Assembly (NCBI GenBank): GCA_963971405.1
Contig: OZ020491.1
Location: 13,944,855 to 14,008,854, forward strand
DNA: 64,000 nt
Source of the DNA: Psococerastis gibbosa
Taxonomy: Eukaryota; Arthropoda; Insecta; Psocodea; Psocidae
Direction: 5' to 3'
Below, piece after piece: positions 34,262 through 48,400 of the stretch (position 1 is its first letter; each line of letters opens with the position of its first letter). The position numbers and the translations under genes were made by a program. A model generated the notes under the pieces. It ran no database searches and was not told where the DNA came from. It saw nothing but the letters and a program-made list of their open reading frames with translations.

Positions 34262-34332
34262 GTATAATTGTATATTGTATACAATATATATATATAATAT
34301 ATATATAATATATTGTATACAATATACAATTA
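34262..34332. repeat. AT-rich near-perfect palindrome
   Basis: AATTGTATATTGTATACAAT at the left and its exact complement at the right enclose a TA-rich centre, giving arms of about 28 bp. Such DNA can extrude as a cruciform. Confidence 0.8.
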
Positions 34333-34421
34333 TAGCTATAGCTGATAAGACGCGGTGCTGTCCAGGGGGGCCCCGCCAGCACAGCAGCATCCGTATGTTA
34401 TTTAATTTAAAGTTAGTGTGT

Positions 34422-34544
34422 CAGCAGCCTGATCATGGCGTTTTTTTTAATATCACTTTCCATTATAAAATTATCTTGTTTACATTTTTAATACCAGGGG
34501 GTTAAATAAATACCGGTATTAAAATCGCCATGATCAGGCTGCTG
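34422..34544. mobile_element. Short MITE with CAGCAGCCTGATCATGGCG termini
   Basis: The ends CAGCAGCCTGATCATGGCG and CGCCATGATCAGGCTGCTG are exact inverted repeats. The interior has TACCGGTATTAAAATCG. The same termini bound 62679-63991. Confidence 0.82.
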
Positions 34545-34989
34545 GAACTGAAACTGGAATTAATTTATTATCTTTGTTTAGAACACTCGACTTTTATAAC
34601 TTCCCTTCTCAATTCAGTAGAGGCGAACAGCCACAGTGCCAACCCCGTACTCCCGCACATAATAGTAGTATATGATGTAATGGTTTGTGCTACTCGTGCT
34701 AGACCTATTGTAAGTTAGAAATTTTTGGATGAAGTTTTAGTGAACCTGACTTGCAAGGTATGCGTGCCAAGTACGGTACCATCGAATTTTAATTTTTTTC
34801 TTTGTTGAAATCAAAGGAAAACCCTTGAAATAGTCTCTCATCTGACATAATTATTATGAGTCTGCTTTTGATTTTGTCAAAGGTCTCGGTTTCTTTCAAA
34901 TGATAGACAATTCAAGGGCTTTCATTTTAAAAAAATAAAAAAATCACTTAAAAAACAATTAAAAAGACTAAATAAACTTAATAGGCTTA

Positions 34990-35025
34990 TCGACCGTCAC
35001 ATCGGCTTATCGACCGTCACATCGT
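34990..35025. repeat. Direct tandem repeat, 19-20 bp x 2
   Basis: GCTTATCGACCGTCACATCG is present twice back to back. Confidence 0.7.
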
Positions 35026-35712
35026 CTAGGAACATCAGTCTTTATTTCAATAGTGGAGTAGGCTAACGAAATAAAACTTTAAAATTTTCATAATTTTCTT
35101 TAATAAATTGTTGGAATTGTTATTGCCAGTCTTAGTTTGAATTACACACAACACACAAAATTTTTAACAAGTTAGCCCGTCAAAATAGGTACAACAGGTG
35201 TAAATCAGATAAAAATGTGCACCTAAAAATTATACAAACAATGCCGCGCCTAACCATAATAGGAAAGTAACAGCAAAAAGGTTTAAGGTTAATATCTAAA
35301 TTTCCAGGGTTTTTCGTGATTTGAGATAAAACAATAATTGTTTGCTACATTACATACCTGCAGCCGACCTTGAACATGAAATAAATAACTTATACGGGAA
35401 TACGTTTAAATTATCCTAACTAAACCGAAATGAATGAAAAATTACTTAGAAGAATAACAGCGAATTAAATACTAAAATAAAAATTGCTTGTCAACAGAGA
35501 TTAAAATATGACTCATTATTGCATATTTTTCATGATTCTATTGTGCCATCCCGACAAAATAGTCAGTCGTCTACTATGGAGCGGTATATTTTCATTACCC
35601 TCTTTGATTTTACTTGGGTAAGTTATTCATTTCCGTTGGTGCCATGCCTGGACTAGAGTTTACATACTCCCCGAAGTATGGCCAGAAAATGTAAGGTTCA
35701 CCATTTTGGTAA

Positions 35713-36090
35713 GGCGCCCATTCCACCGACCGGCTAGGGCTTAATACAAAAACGGTGACGTGGTAGCAGACATTCAAGACTTAGGCGGAGTTTCCACCGA
35801 CCTCGCATTGCAGAATGCAAATGACATTGACGGAATTAGAATTTTTCTTTTTATAGAAATCTATTAAAATGTTTGTACTTAACATATCCCATGACGCCAT
35901 TTTTTAATTTTAGTTTGTTTCTGATTTTACTGTATGATCATTGATCAATTTTAACTATGGCATAGAGGAAAATAAACATTTCCGTCATTTCTGCAATGCG
36001 AGGTCGGTGGAAACGCCACCAAGTCTTGAATGTCTGCTACCACGTCACCGTTTTTGTAAATAGCCCTAGCCGGTCGGTGGAATGGGCGCC
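35713..36090. mobile_element. Foldback MITE family 1, copy 3
   Basis: The termini GGCGCCCATTCCACCGACC and GGTCGGTGGAATGGGCGCC are exact complements. GACGTGGTAGCAGACATTC arms and the TGATCATTGATCAATTT core are as in the other copies. The flanks are TAA and TAT. Confidence 0.87.
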
Positions 36091-38313
36091 TATTAGCTCT
36101 TACCACAATACTTCCTCATCAGCACGCAGCAGCCAAGTTGCATAATTATTTTATTATAGAAGGGGCTCGGGTGAAATCCGACCACTTAAGAAATAAACGG
36201 GCGTAGTCCAAATTGTTTTCGAATACTTCAAGTTCAATCCCCCCCGAAATGAGATGGCTTGACACTAAATAGAATCGGGTTTTAGGAGGAAAAATAAAAA
36301 ATAGTAAGTAATATCCAATAAAAATTCCCCCCCCCCCAAATAAATTCCTAGCTACGGCCTTGAGAAGGGACATGCCAAGGAACATAGAAAACAAATAGAG
36401 CTATCTTAAAGTCCATCTTACACCCGAAATATAGTTGCAAAATTTTCAGTAATAATAAATAATAATAAATAAATTCAGTAAACTCGTTTACTATCAGAGA
36501 TTTACCGAAGGATTTGCTAATGTTTGTTACAATACCTCATTGTAAACACTGATTTTTAAAAGATATAAAGCGTTTCAAATTTTTGTTAAACAAGTTCTTT
36601 GCGAAATTAATTAATTTTTCGATCCACGTCTACAAACATCTAAGAGTAGTCTGTGGAAGACTCATATAAAATGCCGAAACATTCTCCAGATGCAGACTAT
36701 TTATTTTATATATATCGGCACATCATGGTTATTAGAATAATAAAATTTCGGATGAGGAAATGCGAAGTTACTATACGAAAGCTTGTATTTCTTTGTCGTT
36801 AAAAGACTATTCTAATAAGTTTGCAACTGGGGCTCGAGATATTAATTAATTGGGTCAAAATAACTCTGGAACCCCTTCATTTACAAAAAATTTGGGTCGA
36901 AAATAAAAATGTTGAACCAGTTGTCCCACATCAACGGACGGTACACGAGTAGTGAATTTACAAGACTACTAGAAACTACAGGAAAATTCCAAATTTAGTC
37001 GCAGATAGTAATTAATTAATGGAGTTGTTTCCTAATAAAAAATCCGGTTAGTTGATAATATGCACTCAAATGCTAGCTGATAACTATTCCCGGTAGAATC
37101 TATTGTAATTTGTTATAATTCACAGAAACAACGAAATAACCTTGTATTTCATGGTAGAATGAAATAAAAACTAATGGTATGTACTTCTTTCCATAAGAAA
37201 TCTATGGCAGCCATCATGAATTACGGCCATCTAATCAGAGCGAGGCCGCCATTTCGGATTTCTATACTAGAAGCCCATTATTCCAGTAAAATTAGATTGG
37301 GTATAAAATGGAAGGTTGAGTCACGTGTGATAAACTTCAACAAAAATGGAGGCCTAGTAAGGACGGGAAAATTTTAGGACAATTAGACTCTTAAATTTGG
37401 CTGTTTCCAGTAGTTTGCAGCAGAGCACATTTTTTTGGAATTTATAAAAGTAGAAACAAAATGCTTACCCTAATTAAAATTTCCCACGCCTTTCCCATGT
37501 AGATTTCCACTTGCAGCATCAGTAGCGAGCTGAAAAAATGCAATAAAAGTACGTTATCGTCACGTCCATTTTAAGGTAGTTAAAAGTAAAATGACGAAAA
37601 TAGTAATATTGCCCTTTATGTCTATGGTAGATGCAAGTAATGCATTGCAGTATAGGCAGAGATATTTGGCCGATAGAAAAAAATAGGAAAAAACATTTAG
37701 TCGAATGATCACATTAAAAAATAGGACAATAACACATTAAAAAATAGGAATAACAATAAAAATAATGTCCTGAAGGACGTTTTTATGAACCTAGGCCTAC
37801 TTGTCCAATGCCAACGACCCCATGGATTTCGGACATTATTTATATTGTTACCGTGAGAATTCAAGGCCCTTGGCAAAGTGGTATACGTCCACGATGTCAA
37901 CCTACACCGGCTACAAGCGTAATGGACAAGCTGTGATAAGCTTACCATTGGCGACTATTACACATTGTACAGATACGAGTCACACAAAAAAGGAAACTAC
38001 TCAGTGAAAAAATATAATATTCTAGTCAAGTCCTGTGACTGCATAAGACGAAGTTATTTCTTCATAAATCTCGTTACACATGGGCGATTCACGAGGTCTT
38101 TTCCATTGTAGCCATACAGATTTCTTGTCGATTTCGGAAGCTGGCGTGAAGCCGTCCGCACGGTTCTACCCCCGACAAGCCTGATCATAGAAATCTTCGG
38201 AGGATGACTCTGTGGGTTTGTACCAACCATTCATCAAGCTCTGTCCCGACAATGGAAAAGACGTCGGCAAACCTAGGCTGCGAGAATCGTCCTTGTGTAG
38301 GCCTACGTCCTAA
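36091..38313. other. Gene-free stretch with one dispersed repeat copy
   Basis: About 37790-37935 is an inverted copy of the repeat seen twice in the SPRING intron (61335-61500 and 61905-62065); shared blocks include CAACGACCCCATGGATTTCG and TGTCAACCTACACCGG. No exon was recognised. G/C runs occur near 36326-36336. Confidence 0.5.
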
Positions 38314-38706
38314 GGCGCGGTTTCCACCGACCTGCTAGTGCTAAATACAAATACAGTGGCGTGGTAACAGACATTCAAGACTTAGGCGGGGTTTCCACCG
38401 ACCTCGCATTGCAGAATGCAAATGACATTGACGGAAATTTTTGTTTTTCTCTGTCATAGTTAAGATCGATCAATGATCATACATTAAAATCACAAACAAA
38501 CAAACAAAAATTAAAAAATGGCGTCATGGGATATGTTAAGTACAAACATTTTAATAGATTTCTATAAAAAGAAAAATTCTAATTTCCGTCAATGTCATTT
38601 GCATTCTGCAATGCGAGGTCGGTGGAAACACCGCCTAAGTCTTGAATGTCTGCTACCACGTCACCGTTTTTGTATTTAGCCCTAGCCGGTCGGTGGAATA
38701 TGCGCC
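38314..38706. mobile_element. Foldback MITE family 1, copy 4
   Basis: Starts GGCGCGGTTTCCACCGACC and ends GGTCGGTGGAATATGCGCC, with perfect TAA target duplications at 38311-38313 and 38707-38709. The core is inverted relative to copy 3, which is not surprising for a palindromic element. Confidence 0.87.
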
Positions 38707-39238
38707 TAAACGTATTCGGTTCGGTCGATCAAACGCCTCTGGCCATACTGTAGAGTGTAGATTGTGAGCCCATCCTATAGTACCATCACCACAAGCTGGC
38801 ACACCATGCTATATCTGGCCATAATTATTATTTTCTGAAATAGTATCCAGTAAATAGTTTATAGACTCCCTGTTTTTCTATACCTATACGGACACCAATA
38901 GGACATAGTTTCAAGAAACTGATGCGAACTGAAACTATATAGGGATGTGGAAAGGTATGCCAATAGGATGTAGAAAAGAAAAACACAGGACGTCTACTAA
39001 CTAAGCATTCGTGATTGAGTCTCAGCAGCAACATTCACAGCAATTCAAAAATAGAACACAGCGTTATTTGGCTCACTATTAATTACGAATTTGGAATAAG
39101 GACCCGTAAAAAGTAGGCTAACTTTGCGACCATAGCCATCGGTTAATATACTTGACGGTTCATCGGGCAATAATCGAACTTCGTCAAAATATAAAACAAG
39201 CCGCGCTGTTGTTCAATTCCCACTGCATGTGATCCTCA

Positions 39239-39466
39239 GGCCCGGTTCACAAGGACGAGAAATTTATCCTAGGAGCAAATGGGTTGGTGCAAAACCACTG
39301 AGTCTTCTTCAAAAGAATTCTGACGCTATTGCGATTTTCCGAAAACCGTGCACTGGCGTCAGAAATCTTCTGAAGTTGGCTCTGTAGTTTTCTACCAACC
39401 CATTTGCTTCAATACGGATTTCTCAGCGTTTGTTGCTTCATCTGAATCGTCCTAGTGTACCGGGCC
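39239..39466. mobile_element. TIR element with GGCCCGGTTCACAAGGACGA ends
   Basis: The left end GGCCCGGTTCACAAGGACGA pairs with the right end TCGTCCTAGTGTACCGGGCC. Subterminal AATGGGTTGGTGCAAAAC pairs with GTTTTCTACCAACCCATTTG. A distantly similar palindromic stretch (TCTTTTCCATTG and complement) lies at 38095-38260. Confidence 0.75.
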
Positions 39467-42311
39467 TTGTAATCTGCCTAACACTTATCCAATAAAGTTT
39501 GTTTAAAATATGCTTACCAGAAAGAAAATGAAGAGTGAAAGATGTGCAGAAACCAGCTTGAAATTAACATTAACGGATTCCCGTGCACAACGCTGTGGCC
39601 ACATTATATATTGAAATGTTAAAAAACAATCGCCTGCCATGAAAAAGACAGGGGACTATGGAGACCAGAGTAGGTTGTCTTAAGAGTAAATTATATTTTA
39701 TGTTTATATACCGTACTCTAGTCCCATATTTATTAGTCCAACAGCTGATGCTGTGACAAGCCTACCGCTTCTAGAGATGAGTCGAGTTCAGGTTATATAT
39801 TCAGAACAACATATAGAGAGTAATGTAGCATAGTAAGCTTAAGAGTTTGTCAAATTGAGAATTGCCCATTGCGCGCAATATCTACTCATTTATGGCAGAG
39901 ATTTCCCAAATTGGTAACAACCAACCGGTGTTCTTGGCGAAATTCTTTGACACTGACAGATTTACAACTAAAAATCTAGAGTAATCATGTTTCAGTTGCG
40001 AAGATGCAAATACTAGGCTACTGCGAAAACTTCTATTTTAAATGAATTTTTCATAAGATCATTTTAGGAATAAAAATACCTATGCCCCAGGTTGTATATG
40101 TATATATATTTTTAAACAATATGTAATTTTGAATGTTTATAAGCCTCAGGCAACTCCCAATTCCATTACGTACTGTGTCTGAACCATAACCAAACTCTTT
40201 TTAACCGTGAATTTTTTTCTGGCATTCAGGGCGTCAGCTAACTTGTTATTTTCGTAACTTCTTAACATGGTCTCTACACGCAAGGCAAGACTTGCCTAAA
40301 CTTAGTTCCTAACAAAAAAGATTAATTGTGTACAAAAAATTTAACTTATGTATCCGATTATTCTTTTACCTGTGTAGGTAATTCCTGTGTTGAGTTACGA
40401 CACGTCTCCGATCGTAAGGTGTGTGACTTTCACAAGTATAAACACGCTACCACCATGCTACCGAAGCCGTTACCCCTCAAACAAAATCAAACAGCAATCG
40501 GTCGATAATGATCTTGCTTAATTTAGATTTCATATAGAAAATTAAAACCTAAATCTAAGAGTATAATGTAAAAATGAAGTTCGTGGATAATTATAGAATT
40601 TAAATAAATTTACATAAATAAATCGCCAGTTTAATTAAGGAGTGCTGAGCTTCATATGTAAAAGGCAAACTAAGTTAAAATACTTAAACAGTACTGTTAA
40701 GAAGTTACTTCACAAACAAGCAATTTGCTAGCACCTTATCCAGACCTTAGTAATTCACAGTTAGCTTACAGATCAATAACAATTTATTGAAGAAGGTGGA
40801 CTATATATAGCAGCCGACCTTTCAACTATACACTTCACCTTATAGATGCATTTCTATCTAAATGTAAGTTTACTGTATTATACCCCGTACCATAGACTGA
40901 ACTTCATGCATAAGTATATTTTGTTATAGGCTATATTCTGATGTAAAATCTCTGCGAAAATTCATAGGCCAACAATGATGGACCAAATTATTTCTGCTTT
41001 AATCCTTGCAGTGACTTCAAAGCTTTGAAAGACTGAAAGCTCCTTACGGTATAATCATGGCAACAGAATCAAGTTTGAAGACACACTAACTTTAATAACT
41101 GAGTCATCAGTACCAAAATATAGACTTGCTTTGTATGACAATTAAGCTTAGACCTATGGGGGTTAATTTGGAAGGCTCCCTTGCCTAGTCCTTACTAAAG
41201 AAAGTTCAGTCTTGGAACTTAAACCCAAAGCATAAAATAATAAGTTATCGCCTGGATATCGTCCAGGGGACGTAAGTCCAACAGCAGGGCTGTGATTCAC
41301 ATACGTTACTTTGAACGAAGACAACCACTGACGACAAGTAAGAAGGTACCTACTTGATGCTACATCCATCAAACTTGTAGAATGGGTACTTATTCACAAT
41401 CTTCAACGTAGTTGTACCAATGTTCATTTTAGGGGGTACAAGTTGCTTTTATGGGGGTCGCCAGATCCTGGATACACTATTTACATAGCATACCTACTTT
41501 TTCTTTTTTTTAACTGGGTAGGTTATGTTACTCCACCTAACGACAATAACTGTCTTAAACAGCAAAATATGAAAACATTGCGAAAATTGTTTTAATAGTT
41601 AATAGATCAAGCGAAATCAGAAACGCGAGCACGAGCTGCCGCCTGCGGCGAGCGCGACGGAAAAACATCAATTTCCCCAAGTATGTTGAGTAGGAACTAA
41701 CCTTATACATTAATGGTCCGATCAAAAACAATTACTAAATTCAGATTTTTTTTATACATTGCTTAAGAACTACGTTGAAAATTGCGAATACTTTTGCTCC
41801 TTGAGGCATCATATCACTTCTACCAAACCCCAACAATTCTAATAGCTGGTTCATTGTTGCGCTTATTACACCCTTTCGGCTAGCTAAGCTCGGTAAAACA
41901 TGCATAACTAATCTACTGTACGTTGGTCGGCTTAGTTATTTTTTATAATAGTTCCTTGAATTTACGAATATTATACGATCAAAGAAAAAATTTAAGTAGC
42001 TCAACAGAAGTTAATGAGCCTCAAGTTGACGGATATTTTTTTTTTTTTTTTGCTTAAAATAATTCCAGCTTGACCTTCCTTGTAGTTTCCAAAAACGACG
42101 TAATTTTTTCCTAATGGTTCAGCCCTAAAATGTAAGGTTTGGAAGCTTCTTGCCCCTGCTACGTGTAATGGCTTTATCCTCCCCTTTGTAAATGCTGAGT
42201 TCATAAATACATTGATGATTGAATGAACAAAGCACTTTGGTAAATAAATTTTTGAATAATAACATAAATGGTCCGAACGGACCTATTTGTCGAAAAAGGG
42301 TTTGCGGCACA
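39467..42311. other. Gene-free stretch
   Basis: AT-rich DNA with a GC patch at 41620-41665 (GAGCTGCCGCCTGCGGCG), inverted relative to 18440-18540. No exon with both splice signals and a recognisable protein was found. Confidence 0.35.
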
Positions 42312-43070
42312 TTGAAGAACCAGTCCGAGTTTACTCGAACATGCTTTCCAATTTATCGATTATTAGAGAGAGAAAATGATTCATTTCATGGTACATAATT
42401 TTCTTATGGTTAAATTTCGGATATCACGGGGGGGGGGGGGGGGGGTCGTCCCCCTGACGTCACTTAAATTCTAGATAGGTCGGTCCTACACATTACCACA
42501 CAGCAATAATGGCAGGACACGCAATGCATTTGAGCGTGAATTTGCTTTCATTTTTTTTAAAAAAACAATTTTTTGCACAAAACCCAATAGTTTTTTGGAA
42601 AACCAAACTATCCGGTTTCATTACTCAATTTAACATCTAAAACATACCTGAAGTTAGAAATGATCGATAGAAAGGTTTCGCAGAAAAATTATTTTTTAGT
42701 CATTTTTCATTAAAATTTAGTTATTTTTATTTTTTTACCCCCAGAAGCAAACTATCAAGGGGCAAGCGACCCCCCGCATTTTATCAAAATTAGTAACGAC
42801 TACAATATATGTGAATTTAAAAGAAATCGTTGGAGCCGTTTTTTAGAATAAAACCCCCCCAAAATGAGTTAGCCCAAAATAAAAAAAATGGTTTGGAGGT
42901 ATGATTTTTATAAACCTACATGCCAAATTTCATTTAAATCGACAGAGTAGTTTGCCCGGAAATCGATGAACAGACAGACAGACATTTCGTAAAAACCACT
43001 TTTTTGGGTTCCTGGGACCTCAAAACGTGTAAATCAGTTGAAATCTCGGAATCGAAAATTTCGACCCTCA
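42312..43070. repeat. Dispersed repeat of about 700 bp with GACA tail, copy 2
   Basis: Parallels 26455-27180, with the same block order, the same G-run site (42428-42445) and ATTTAAATCGACAGAGTAG before CAGACAGACAGACA. It extends further, to TGGGACCTCAAAACGTG and ATCTCGGAATCGAAAATTTC, the part found inverted at 8080-8290. Confidence 0.75.
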
Positions 43071-44834
43071 CATACTATCCTATACTACGTATAAATTGGA
43101 AAGCAATATAAGTGGGCATTACAACATATCACATTTAGAAAACTGCCTATTATCTTATTAAAACGTTATAGTATATTATTCACGGGCCAATAATGCGAAG
43201 AGTTTGGTACCGATAGGCGGAGTTTTATTTGTAGCAATATTTGGGATCACATTGAGGGGCTTGGGAAAGCATATCAAATGTTTCAAGTGACATATACAAA
43301 ATTATTGCTTACCACAATTTATAAAGTCAGCACTATCAGAATAGAGAAATAGAGATGTAATATCGTATATAGCAGCAAGGCCAGATCTGAGATGATGATA
43401 AAAATACAAGTATCTAGCCTCGCCGGAATTAACTCACTGAGTGCCTTTTTGGAAATGTGTATCATGTACATGTTAAGTAACTGAGTATCGCCTGTTGCGT
43501 CAAGCAACAGGGGACTAAGTGTCCAACAGCGGGGAGCTGTGATTGTACCACCTTGCCTGTCGGCAGTAGTCAAGTCCAGTTAGGTCTCTTTTACACTCAA
43601 AAATTACTGCCAAATTGCGCTAAACCCTATACTTCCACCCAACAAAACATATCTGTAGAAATATCAAAACTCAAAACAAAAAAAAAAGAAGCCCCGTCAC
43701 ATGCTGTCACAATAGACAAGATTTCAATAAGTTTGGCAGAACCTTTGAGTGCAAACCATGATTGAAGACACATTTTACTGGAAGACCACTACAGAATTGC
43801 GCAGAATCCACTTACGAGGATCCGCACAATTAAGAACTGATGTTAAGGTTTAACAAGGACCAGAAGAACGACTAGCATGCATTGAACTGAAAGCTAAGCA
43901 ATTAAAACACTTTTGTACCAACAACCCCAGCATAAAAGTAAAAAAACAATTGAAGTCTCAAAAATATGAGTATTACTATAAAATAGGGTAGTTGCAACTC
44001 GTAAATTTGCTAAATACATGGGTTGCTACGATGAGAAAGCAACGTTATATATATATTTTAAATTATAAATAATCGTTCTTCTAGTCCTTAAGGGAAAAAA
44101 CATTAAGATACCTTTAGAAATCCATATGAAGAGCCTGAAAAAAGTGAACTAGCATTCCAAAGCAATGATGAACAATATATTTTTGTCAGCCAAAGACGAA
44201 GTGCAAATAGACCAATAATGCCCAGTCCTACGCTAGGCTCTATAAAAAAAATTGAAATTAGGCCGATTCCCGCTTTGTTATTAAATATTTTAGCGAATAC
44301 AATAATTAAAGCGGTTTGTTATTAATAAAAGTATGTTTCTCTCATAACAATAAACTAATGACATAAAACCTTAAAATAAACCCGACCTCCATTGTAACGA
44401 ACATTACAAGTGAACAATAAGGTAAGGCTAAAACTCACCTGGCATAAAGGTAATATACCCATTTTGGCTACAACGATTTTACTATGGCCTGCTTGTACAA
44501 GACCGTTAAAATATACATAGCTTGCCTAACTTTAATTTTATTGGAAACGAAAATGTGATTATTAATTTGTAAGGTATAGCCTATAGACATGTCTACGAAT
44601 GGTGCATACTTAGCCGCAGCTAAAAATATATAAAAAACAATTTACAGATAGATAAAGCTGAACTAATAATTCGTAAGATTAAAATCGGAATGAATTTAAT
44701 ATTGACTTCATCAACCAAAATTACGTAGCCAAAACGAGATCTTAGCCAAATACCAAAAAATAACAGAAATAACACTTGCCTTCACTGCTGTAGATGTGGA
44801 GGAATAACCAAAATAAAATTAACACCAACCTGAA
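43071..44834. other. Gene-free stretch
   Basis: AT-rich non-coding sequence; no gene or recognised repeat was seen. Confidence 0.35.
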
Positions 44835-44979
44835 GGCCTTTCCACACGATCTTTGTGAGGAAGGGTTTTTAATCATGAGGCGATGAATCCTACGGTCCAA
44901 TACACAGCACTATGTAGCGGTCCCGGGTCTTTCGATATAGTGGCAAGACCCGGGCTCGCAAACGTCGTGTGAAAAGGCC
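44835..44979. mobile_element. 145-bp TIR element (GGCCTTTCCACACGA)
   Basis: The left end GGCCTTTCCACACGATCTTTG and the right-end complement GGCCTTTTCACACGACGTTTG form TIRs of about 21 bp. Inside is a strong hairpin, CCCGGGTCTTTCGATATAG / GCAAGACCCGGG. Confidence 0.75.
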
Positions 44980-45419
44980 CTGATTACTTCCAACTAAAAG
45001 AGGACTCATCACTTGTACAACTGTTGGATTGCACCTCCATTATTAACTTGCTTAATAACCCTAAAACACCGCTAATCTCATCGATAATAGCGTGGTTTCG
45101 ATTCAAAGCTGCTGAACCAGTTAAAGCCTCTGTACTGAAATAATTTGGTTCAGCCATTAGATTTTCTCCAATCCTATTTTACATAAGATGTAAAGTCACA
45201 TGATCTTTGTGATCTACTATTGCATACAAGGTATCCAACAAATTGCACAAGATCAAATAAATAATAAGTAAAATAACAGGGGACTTACATAATCATCTGT
45301 AGGAAGAATGACCAAGCAATAAGCAGGGTATTGAGTTTGCTATCAACAAATTTTTTTTGCCATTTTTCAGACAATGCCAAATAATTATTATGATAAGCTG
45401 CAGGCAATGTGACGAAGCA

Positions 45420-45493
45420 GTAGAATCCGGGATGATAGGCCGTGGTCGTTCTGAAAACGATTGAAAGTACGCTTTCATCATCCCGGACTCTAC
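45420..45493. repeat. Hairpin with 17-bp arms
   Basis: GTAGAATCCGGGATGAT (45420-45436) and ATCATCCCGGACTCTAC (45477-45493) are inverted repeats with one mismatch around a 40-bp spacer. Confidence 0.7.
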
Positions 45494-48400
45494 AGCATTT
45501 AAATTGCAGTCAAAGTGTCTGATTTGAATCGGGAAGGACACTCAATATCTGACTATCACTGGCCAATATTAGTCGCTTTAAGAGTTAAAATAAAAATCTT
45601 ACTCAATATCGGGACACAGGTGTGGGAGCAGTCTCAAAAACTCACCCGCGTGGAATTAATGGCCAAAATTTGAGTCCTTGTCGGTGGTACTCCACAGGGC
45701 TGCGCGAAGGCAAAACAAAACCTACAAACTCAATACATCCAAAACGTATCCAATGGGCAAGTGCATAGTTCGCCCCGCTACGGGTGAACACCTAGGAAAT
45801 TGAATTAAAAGCAGCACAAAGACGATGCCAAATCAACATCTGCAAAGAATAGTTTTAAATATATATGTTTAAAAAAAATAATCTCTAGCGTCCTAAATAT
45901 CTTGACTAACTTCTCAATGAACGGCTTTAACTCCAGTTTTTATGTCAATTTTAATTATTTATATTACCGCTTAACAAAATTAAATAATTTCCCTTCCCTC
46001 AGCTCAAGCCAACACAATTTTATTCCACTTTTTTCAGCATTATTTATTACGTCTACATAAAAAAAAATTTTAGTTATCGCGAGACCAGAAATTAATTATA
46101 TTATGATATCGTATAGTGTTCACGTTCAAAAATTTAATACAGCATCGTCTTGGCAAAATTGTAACAATAATATTTGAAGTAGTAATGATAGGAGGATAGC
46201 GGGACACAAAGGGCATGTGATTGCCCAACACTACATCACCTTAATAAATACCAGCTACAGATACAGCAAAAAACATTGGCAGCTGCAATAGAAGGTACCT
46301 CCATAATTGATGATGCCGCCATCGGAGCCTGGCTTCACACATAGTCCACTAATTTAATATTTATGTATATGCTAGAAAAACACAAAACCACAAATTCGCA
46401 GTGCGAGCACCCCAGCCATGTAGGTAAGAATACAGGTAATATGCATTAACCACAACTAAGCCCCAAAAAAATGGGAAAAAGTGTGAATAATTGTTGCTTT
46501 ATGTCCAGTCACCAAAAACGGCGACTGAAAGAATAGGAAAGCACTTGCTTTTAGCATTACAATTAGAAGTTTTGGGCCTTAAGTGCACATGCATTTTTTT
46601 ATGTCAAGAAACGAGTTAAAATGAGGTCGAAAATGGAAAGTCAATTTCAGCTCCAATTTTACAGCCTCTATTTAATACGATCTCACTGTTCATAGATTTA
46701 TTTTAGACGTAAACTACAGAATTCTCATTACCTAACAGTACATGGTGTCGAATAGTGCCACAGGCAGGATAAGTTAGTGTTCTAATACGTAAACGTATTT
46801 TGTCTTAAGAGGACATTGTCTCTAGACATTTGTCACCAGTGGTTTAACGGTAAATCGGACACGTTATTTCAATTACTATGAAAGTTAATAACAATGTAAT
46901 AATGAAAATAACTAGCTTATGCATAGATAGCATCATGAAGAAAATTTCATGCTCGAGATGTTCCGGACAGTAATTTTCCCCAATATTGATAATTTTGTAC
47001 CATAGGATCAAATTATAAAATAATGACTGGCTCAGTCATTGAAACTTGATACATAATACAGTTATCTACAAATTGAATTGGTTACATTTTGAAAAGCTCT
47101 AATAGTAACTCGACTAAAAAATAAAATGTCGGATCTACACATCACGAAAAGTAGGCAGTTAAAGCCATTAGTTCACGATAGACATCATAGAGTAACACGA
47201 TGTATGGAACACAGACAATTTAGACTGCAGCATTCAAATGAACTTAAAAAGAGCTGACGACAAATTACATAAAAATAAATAGGAATCGATGTAGGTTTAG
47301 TGCACATGACATTAGCTTGATCTGAGAATGAATGCTATTTAAATAGCAAAGCGACCTACATCGAAATCCTGGATATTATACAAACGTTCATTCAGCAATG
47401 TGCACTTCGACCCAAAATTTGTCAGACTACACCAACACCACCTCTTCCATTACCTTCAGATACCTTACTAATGGAATTTGTGTTCCAGGATAACTACGGA
47501 TCAAATGTTGAGAAGAAGGGGGGAAACACGAAAATATTAACTAACATTTAAAACACACACAATATCCAGTGGTCCAATATCAGCGGAAAAAGATGGTAAC
47601 GTAGCGTTTCGTTGTTTTTAACTTATTTTACAAGAGTAATGATGCTCATCACTTAAGGAATTAGACCGGTCAATTAAGTATATTCTTTATTAAGTAAAAA
47701 CTGCAAGTCTTCTCAAACGAGCTTTATGTTATTGATACGCATTATTTCAGTTAAGCTGATGGAAAGAGAAAGTAAAAATCAATATTATAACGAAATCAAA
47801 CCACTCTAGCAGAGTTTATAGAAAATATTTACATTGTTTAAGAATACCACGCAATAGAAAACGACTTGTTGGGCTGGTTGAAGAAGGTTTCAAAAATAAT
47901 GTTCTTCTGTTTTCTACATTATATCTTTTTTGCCGCTTGGACCAATGGTTGGCTCCGAAAGAAAATCATTGGGAACCATTTCCACTGCCCCTCATTCTTC
48001 AAATGAAGGCATGACATGGTAGGACCACTGGACAAAAATAAGTTGAATAGAAAAGTCAAATAATGTGTCACTGTTACTATTAAAAATATTAATTAGCAAA
48101 CTTACCATTGCAAAACTTCTTCTCAAATTTGATTTTAAGTGTCATTTTGCACGAAAAACAAATAGGATGCCTCTATATATTGCTTTATAGAGAAATATAG
48201 TATGAAAACAAAGGGTGATGCATAAAATATGGCTACACACCTTACCGGATATCAATACTATTTACGATTGAAATCTACTTACATCATAAACACCGCCGTC
48301 TAGGGACCTACCAGAAAAATCGTTATTTTATAGTGACCATTGGTAATCTAAAAATCAGTGGCGCCACAAAAAGAGAGGCAAGCAGCGTTGTGTTCCGATT

